Of a stretch of DNA of 36,106 nt, positions 32,601-36,106 are shown piece by piece. The number at the start of each line of letters is the position of its first letter. The stretch's first letter is position 1. Origin of the DNA: Nonomuraea indica (GTDB lineage: Bacteria; Actinomycetota; Actinomycetes; Streptosporangiales; Streptosporangiaceae); assembly GCF_002850745.1 (NCBI RefSeq), contig NZ_KZ559479.1:1-36106 (forward strand), read 5' to 3'. A program made the translations under genes and the position numbers. The notes under the pieces were generated by a model. That model was not told the origin of the DNA. It searched no databases and saw nothing but the letters and a program-made list of their open reading frames with translations.

Positions 32601-32758
32601 GCGCCCGGATCGTCGCCGAGCTGCTGCGGGCCGACGTCGGGCGTGACGTGCTGCGGCCGCTGCTGGAGTCGATGCTGTTCGAACGGACCGACAGCCTCAC
32701 CCTGCTCACCGGCGCGGGCGTCCCCGAGGAGGTCCTGCGCGACGCGCACCCCTCCTAG
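29627..32758 (+). CDS. NACHT-domain STAND NTPase, candidate defence protein
   Basis: This 1043-residue protein has no signal peptide. It begins MTETLSYADALKILGCNENR, similar to an N-terminal helical domain (NNH7-like) found in actinobacterial NACHT proteins; residues 1-340 are helical. The NACHT core follows with Walker A VVLGEPGAGKSKLTEVLA (about 358-365 for GEPGAGKS), Walker B LPVVLLDGLDELVQ (427-436), VTCRTVVADR and the arm/winged region ARQPLLLLLLALYDAAGN. Residues 640-1043 are helical, presumably the sensor. Bacterial NACHT proteins (bNACHT/Avs type) include anti-phage sensors that oligomerise on detecting phage components. No nuclease or TIR domain is visible, so the effector may be the N-terminal helical domain. 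GGAGG precedes ATG 29627. Defence function is inferred from family only. Confidence 0.87.
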   Translation: MTETLSYADALKILGCNENRLVKAAEFAANATRTGWALAGGARMALTLADLKEDAVRYGEHVLRRAPGWKADVNRHTRTQRLAAAHAVIVVSAWFEALDEAKLPFTLSRLGLDRGEQAALALGGPAADGFARLAEALLARRLPAPAPHRPYAATREAVGAAHREMAHALARYVRGTPVWDGLSPDDQVRLPLLLADGPPARALRIYDEDYRLLAAAGPELAVWSLGQAADEGRKAGKGHARADTRAAGIGLSRVARLLAELAPPRVGDHPAVHRLRLAASALDQPLIAAGAVPDDVTLPLLGEGYINPRMRVAEMTREATPAVKSWWEEQAGLPDAEAFLVGHLTSPHATRAPLVVLGEPGAGKSKLTEVLAARLASSEFLPIRVELGDVAAGSSVTGQIEQALTALLGAETTFAEVVEAAEGALPVVLLDGLDELVQAAESDRYDYVEQVRAFQRRQAGLGRPVAVLVTCRTVVADRVRFPHGVLAVQLRPFDDDQVGAWLDVWARTNRAPLARHGRRPLPAAVALAQGELARQPLLLLLLALYDAAGNTLADDGSGLGRAQLYESLIKDFAARELARDPAVRALSEARRSRLVERELVRLGAVALSMFVRGRPAVTGDDLRRDVTALCGAEAGEEWAGRATGGFLFVHRGEARGHAFLHATFGEFLVAWLAVYAVRDLVRRQDLAEDELIAVSPQDADDDLLYAVTSFSCLAERGPIVGFSMELLRRLPQEVRVRAANLLAGLLRGALHERRRRSFTGFAPVRHPLTRRLAAYSANLVLLVRGVSEGPVGVSALLRDTPGFERWSSHAHLWKSQLGREGWTGLIRGLPACRVPGDVLLGGAAEPWDFDAAGWWFTGPSDSAGPAPGAGGRVPGPRESAPGSAEQVVWFATRAPDERPYLLNRDLDLLTDSLPDRDGVVVVTRTSGRVVTLTRLVEELLMSGSLPVRERVARYLDAIAALTALPASRGRRKLDLLLRALALEGPDLPFEDRARIVAELLRADVGRDVLRPLLESMLFERTDSLTLLTGAGVPEEVLRDAHPS

Positions 32759-32784
32759 AAGAGTGGTCTCCCGGAACGGCTTCG

Positions 32785-32811
32785 GAGTGGACGTGTGCCA
32801 CCAGTCCACTC
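32785..32811. repeat. 8-bp inverted repeat between NACHT and MBL genes
   Basis: GAGTGGAC (32785-32792) and GTCCACTC (32804-32811) are perfect mirror copies 11 nt apart in the 103-bp gap. This may be a weak terminator for the NACHT gene or an operator for the MBL gene. Confidence 0.5.
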
Positions 32812-32861
32812 TGCCGATACCTTTCCGGCATGCTGACCTTGGACGGGTGTGGGGGATCGCG

Positions 32862-33599
32862 GTGAGGCTCACCGTGCTCGGAGGATGCGGGGCGTGGCCG
32901 GGGGCCGGTCAGGCGTGCAGCGGTTACCTGGTCGAACGGGACGGGTTCACGGTCCTGATCGATCCGGGGTACGCCACGTTGCCCCGGTTGCTCCAGCTCA
33001 CCCCGGCAGAGAAGATCGACGCGGTGCTGGTGACCCACGGCCACCCCGACCACTGCGCCGACCTGAACCCTCTCCTGCGCGCCCGGAGTCTGGGGCACGC
33101 GCGCCCGCCCGCGCTGCCGGTGTACGCGCCGGACGGAGCGCTCGACGCCGTTCTCCGGCTGGACGAACGCATGTCGGCCCGCGCTGTCGTGCTGCACGAC
33201 CTGGTGCCGTCCCGCGTGGTGGAGGTCGGGCCGTTCCGGCTGGAGACCTGGGCGCTGCCGCACCACGTGCCGAACGCCGGGCTGCGGCTGAGCGGCGGCG
33301 GCAAGGTGATCGCCTACACCGGTGACAGCGGCCCGGCCGACACGCTGGTGGACCTCGCCAGGGACGCCGACCTGCTGCTGGCCGAGGCTACCCATCCGGA
33401 ACAGGTCCCCGGCGAGGACGCGCCCTACCTCTCCACCGCCCTCCAGGCGGGACGGACCGCGGCGACGGCGGGAGCCGCCCGCCTGCTGCTCACGCACCTG
33501 TGGCCGGGGACCCCGCCCGAGCGTGCGCTGGCCGCGGCGGCGAGGTCCTACTCCGGCGACCTGGCCGTCGCCTCAGGGGGCGTCACCGTGTGCCTGTGA
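32862..33599 (+). CDS. MBL-fold metallo-hydrolase
   Basis: The 245-residue protein begins VRLTVLGGCGAWPGAGQACS, the start of RNase Z-like beta-lactamase-fold hydrolases. The metal site is THGHPDHCADLNP (residues 58-70: HxHxDH), with additional ligands in ALPHHVPNAG and YTGDSGPAD. Family members include phosphodiesterases, RNase Z-like nucleases and lactonases; no exosite insert points to tRNA processing. GTG 32862 is preferred because GGGGGA lies five bases upstream; GTG 32847 is an alternative. It follows the NACHT gene by 103 bases on the same strand, possibly with its own promoter. A functional link is speculative. Confidence 0.88.
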   Translation: MRLTVLGGCGAWPGAGQACSGYLVERDGFTVLIDPGYATLPRLLQLTPAEKIDAVLVTHGHPDHCADLNPLLRARSLGHARPPALPVYAPDGALDAVLRLDERMSARAVVLHDLVPSRVVEVGPFRLETWALPHHVPNAGLRLSGGGKVIAYTGDSGPADTLVDLARDADLLLAEATHPEQVPGEDAPYLSTALQAGRTAATAGAARLLLTHLWPGTPPERALAAAARSYSGDLAVASGGVTVCL

Positions 33600-33620
33600 G
33601 GGTGGGTCGCCGGCCGGGTG

Positions 33621-34790
33621 TCAGCCGGGGGAGTCGGAGGCCGGCAGCTCGACCGTGATCGTCAGCCCGCCCTCCTCGCGCGGCCGGGCGGTGACGGCGC
33701 CGTGGTGCGCCTCGGTGATGACCCGCACGATCGACAGGCCGAGACCGCTGCCCCGGTCGGAGCGCAGCCGGTCGCCGTGCAGCCGCCGGAACGGCTGGAA
33801 GATGGTCTCGATCTCGTACGGCGGCACCTGCAGCCCCGTGTTGGCCACGACCAGCTCGACCCGCTCGCCCCGGTGCCTGGTCGTCACCCACACCTCGCCC
33901 TTGGGGTGGTTGTGCCGGACGGCGTTCTCCACGAGGTTCTGCACCAGCCGCTCCACCAGCACCGCCTCGCCGGTCGTGGGCGCGGCGTCCAGCAGCCGGT
34001 GGATCGTCACCTCCCGCTCCGCGGCCTCGCCGGCGGCCTGGTCCAGCACGTGCTCGGCCACGTCGCTCAGGTCGAACGGCCGCCGGTCCAGCACCGCCTG
34101 CTCGCCCTCGGTGAGCGCCAGCAGCCCGTCGATGAGCCGCTCGTGCCGGGCGTTGACCAGCAGCAGCGACTCCCCGAGCCGTTTGACGTCGTCGGTCGCG
34201 TCGGGCCGGCGCACGGCCACGTCCACCAGCGTCCGGTTGATCGTCAACGGGGTGCGCAGCTCGTGCGAGGCGTTGGCGACGAACCTGCGCTGCCCGTCGA
34301 AGGAGCGGGCGAGCCGGCCGAGGATGGTGTCGACGAGGTCGGCCAGCTCCTTCAACTCGTCGGCCGGTCCCTGGTGGCCGATGCGCTCGGTGAGGTCGTG
34401 GGACTGGGCGACCCGCCGTGCGGTCATCGTGACGGAGGTCAGCGGGCGCAGCACCCATCCGGCCACCCGCCAGCCCAGCCCGAACGCCGCCGCGGTGACG
34501 GCCGTGACCGTCAGCGCGCCGATGAGGCGCACGTTCGCCAGGACGTCGCGCTGGTAGACGGACAGGACGTGCAGCACCCGGTCGCGGGCGATCTCGTAGC
34601 TGTCCTCGAACCTGTAGAGCCGCCAGTAGAGCCGCCCGGCATTCGGCACGTCGATGTAGTCGGGGGTGACGAGCCCGGTGCGGTAGGCCAGGCTCTGCCG
34701 CACCACCAGGTAGAGCACCGCCACCACCAGCGCGGACAGGACGAAGATGACCCCGGCGCAGGCCAGGGCGAAGCGCAGGCGGATGCTCAT
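33621..34790 (-). CDS. sensor histidine kinase
   Basis: This 389-residue membrane kinase is the partner of the response regulator. An N-terminal helix (about residues 8-30) and a second (about 89-110) flank an external sensor region of about 55 residues (PDYIDVPNAGRLYWRLYRFE). A HAMP-like segment (LRPLTSVTMTARRVAQSHDL) leads to HisKA with FVANASHELRTPL containing the phosphorylated His. The ATPase region has LVQNLVENAVRHN (N box), VANTGLQVP (G1-like) and RGSGLGLSIVRVI (G2). ATG 34790 overlaps the regulator stop by four bases. The stimulus is unknown. Confidence 0.93.
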   Translation of the reverse strand: MSIRLRFALACAGVIFVLSALVVAVLYLVVRQSLAYRTGLVTPDYIDVPNAGRLYWRLYRFEDSYEIARDRVLHVLSVYQRDVLANVRLIGALTVTAVTAAAFGLGWRVAGWVLRPLTSVTMTARRVAQSHDLTERIGHQGPADELKELADLVDTILGRLARSFDGQRRFVANASHELRTPLTINRTLVDVAVRRPDATDDVKRLGESLLLVNARHERLIDGLLALTEGEQAVLDRRPFDLSDVAEHVLDQAAGEAAEREVTIHRLLDAAPTTGEAVLVERLVQNLVENAVRHNHPKGEVWVTTRHRGERVELVVANTGLQVPPYEIETIFQPFRRLHGDRLRSDRGSGLGLSIVRVITEAHHGAVTARPREEGGLTITVELPASDSPG

Positions 34791-35443
34791 GGGATGCGGT
34801 ACCCCGATCCGGGGACGGTCTCGATGACCTGCGGCTCGCCCAGCTTCTTGCGCAGCTTCGTCATCGTGGTGCGGACCGTGTTGGTGAACGGGTCGATGTG
34901 CTCGTCCCACACCTTCTCCAGCAGGTCCTCGGCCGACACCACCGCCCCACGGGCGCGCAGCAGCTCGGCCAGCACGCCGAACTCCTTGCGCGCCAGCGGC
35001 ACGTACCTGCCGTCCCGGAACACCTGCCGGTGCGCCCAGTCCAGCCGCACCCCGGCCCGCTCCAGCATCGGCGGGTCCGCCGGCCGGGACCGGCGCCCCA
35101 GCGCGTGCACCCGCGCGACCAGCTCCTCGAACGCGAACGGCTTGGGCAGGTAGTCGTCGGCCCCCAGCGACAGCCCCGCCACCCGCGAGCGCACGTCGCC
35201 GGCGGCGGTCAGCATGAGCACCCGCACCAGCCGGCCCTCGCCGACCACCCGCGCGCACACGTCGTCGCCGTGCACCAGCGGCAGGTCCCGGTCCAGGATC
35301 AGCACGTCGTAGTCGTGCGTTCCGAGCCGTTCCAGCGCGGCGTCGCCGTCGTAGGCGACGTCGACGGCCAGCGCCTCGCCGCGCAGCCCCTCGGCGATCG
35401 AGTCGGCGAGCATCCGCTCGTCCTCGGCCACCAGCACCCGCAC
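34787..35443 (-). CDS. OmpR/PhoB-family response regulator
   Basis: The 218-residue regulator has a receiver domain with the acid pocket AEDE (residues 6-9), phospho-acceptor Asp51 in VLILDRDLP and a C-terminal-side Lys in LPKPFAFEEL. The OmpR-type winged helix follows (LARKEFGVLAELLRARGAVV; TNTVRTTMTKLRKKLGEP; VPGSGYRIP). GTG 35443 is chosen because it begins the conserved receiver strand VRVLVAEDE and has a G-rich site upstream. An ATG at 35491 would lie within the tandem repeat and is less likely. It is the first gene of the pair and is transcribed with the kinase. Confidence 0.93.
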   Translation of the reverse strand: MRVLVAEDERMLADSIAEGLRGEALAVDVAYDGDAALERLGTHDYDVLILDRDLPLVHGDDVCARVVGEGRLVRVLMLTAAGDVRSRVAGLSLGADDYLPKPFAFEELVARVHALGRRSRPADPPMLERAGVRLDWAHRQVFRDGRYVPLARKEFGVLAELLRARGAVVSAEDLLEKVWDEHIDPFTNTVRTTMTKLRKKLGEPQVIETVPGSGYRIP

Positions 35444-35485
35444 CCGTGCCCCCAAAGATCGTAAATGACGCCAGTGTGGATCAAC

Positions 35486-35507
35486 CGGCATAACCTCGGC
35501 ATAACCA
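35486..35507. promoter_or_regulatory. tandem 11-bp direct repeat, probable regulator box
   Basis: CGGCATAACCT (35486-35496) and CGGCATAACCA (35497-35507) are adjacent 11-bp copies. OmpR/PhoB-family dimers bind direct repeats one helical turn apart, so this is a natural site for the adjacent regulator, 43 bp before its GTG and 89 bp before the divergent GT39-like gene. Confidence 0.65.
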
Positions 35508-35595
35508 GAATCGGTGACGCTCACGTTAGCGGCTGATCGCTGAACTGCCTTCCCTCTGGCCGGGATCGCCCGGCCCGGCCACGGGGGAGCGAGCC

Positions 35596-36106
35596 ATGAC
35601 ATCCAGCCCGGTGGCGGCACGCCCACCCCTGCCCGCCGCACGGGCGGCGACGCCGGGGCACCGCCTGTTCGCGGTGGTCGTGACCCTCGCCGCCGCGCTG
35701 CGCGTGCTCGTCATGCTCGGGTACGACACCGCCCGGCTCTACTGGTACGACTCCTTCACCTACCTGGACACGGCGCTTCACCTGCGCCCCAACGGCGCCT
35801 TCCACCCGGCGGGCTACTCGTGGTTCCTGTGGCTGATGCGGCCCTTCCACAGCGTGGAGCTGATCGCCGGGGTGCAGCACGCGATCGGCCTCGGCATCGG
35901 CGTCATGATCTACGTGCTGCTGCGCCGCCGGTCGCTGCCGGGCTGGGCGGCGACGCTGGCGACCCTGCCCGTGCTGTTCGACCCGGCCTTCATCCGGCTG
36001 GAACACGCGATCCTGTCCGACACGCAGTTCATCGCCCTGATCGTGGGCGCGCTGCTGGCGCTGATGTGGCGGGAGACGGTGTCCGCCCGCCACCCCGCGC
36101 CGGGCG
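35596..36106 (+). CDS. GT39-like membrane glycosyltransferase, 5' part
   Basis: The frame runs off the window, so only the first 170 residues are seen. After a polar start (MTSSPVAARPPLPAARAATP) and a first helix comes ARLYWYDSFTYLDTALHLRP, whose YDSFTY acidic motif lies where GT-C enzymes have their first-loop Asp. FHPAGYSWFLWLM and two further helices follow, then ILSDTQFIALIVGALLALMW. This resembles ArnT/PMT-type enzymes that use polyprenyl sugar donors. ATG 35596 follows GGGGGAG. It is divergent from the two-component system, and the tandem repeat between suggests joint control. It is probably distinct from the GT39-like gene at 23907. Confidence 0.78.
   Translation, partial: MTSSPVAARPPLPAARAATPGHRLFAVVVTLAAALRVLVMLGYDTARLYWYDSFTYLDTALHLRPNGAFHPAGYSWFLWLMRPFHSVELIAGVQHAIGLGIGVMIYVLLRRRSLPGWAATLATLPVLFDPAFIRLEHAILSDTQFIALIVGALLALMWRETVSARHPAPG

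Noticed and set aside
35444..35641. longer N-terminus of the response regulator
   Set aside because: Receiver domains start at VRVLVAEDE. The extra 66 codons contain the tandem repeat and promoter sequence.

Overview
The window is high-GC DNA with strong third-position G/C bias, GTG starts, tightly overlapping operons and signal-transduction families typical of a filamentous actinomycete. A Streptosporangiaceae or Streptomyces relative is plausible, but no rRNA or marker gene is present to fix the genus. No tRNA, rRNA or CRISPR array was found.

Left accessory region (1-3950). It opens with the 3' end of an RHS-repeat polymorphic toxin gene. The variable C-terminus looks like a lysozyme or lytic-transglycosylase fold and is more AT-rich than the rest. 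A decayed IS5-type element sits directly behind the toxin stop codon. Next comes a membrane-anchored small protein with similar base composition, a candidate immunity protein, then a second transposase remnant and roughly 500 bp of gene-free debris.

Sugar region (3955-12442). A MarR regulator is divergent from a multi-pass membrane protein, with a palindrome over the latter's start codon and tandem copies of the start region in front of marR. An eight-gene minus-strand operon follows: DeoR regulator, 1-phosphofructokinase-like PfkB kinase, mannitol-type PTS IIC, IIB and IIA, a zinc sorbitol-dehydrogenase-like enzyme, HPr and Enzyme I. It is a complete phosphorelay plus transporter and catabolic enzymes. 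The zinc enzyme and fruK-like kinase replace the usual mannitol-1-phosphate 5-dehydrogenase, which suggests an unusual route via fructose-1-phosphate.

Middle region (12442-23906). This holds a serine beta-lactamase-like lipoprotein, a CBS-pair protein, a SAM methyltransferase, two uncharacterised proteins, an AraC regulator, a small secreted four-cysteine protein, a large NB-ARC/LuxR (LAL-type) regulator, and a divergent pair of membrane proteins separated by two related palindromes. Two copies of a 71-bp sequence, both remnants of a membrane-protein 3' end, bracket the AraC-to-membrane-protein segment.

Right region (23907-36106). This holds a GT39-like membrane glycosyltransferase, a 36-codon ORF translationally coupled to a DUF2243 and CtaG-like pair, a YcgL/RlaP-type nucleotidyltransferase, propionyl-CoA synthetase, a 1043-residue NACHT NTPase of the STAND class (a candidate defence ATPase), an MBL-fold hydrolase, an OmpR-type two-component system with a tandem 11-bp repeat upstream, and the 5' part of a second GT39-like membrane protein.
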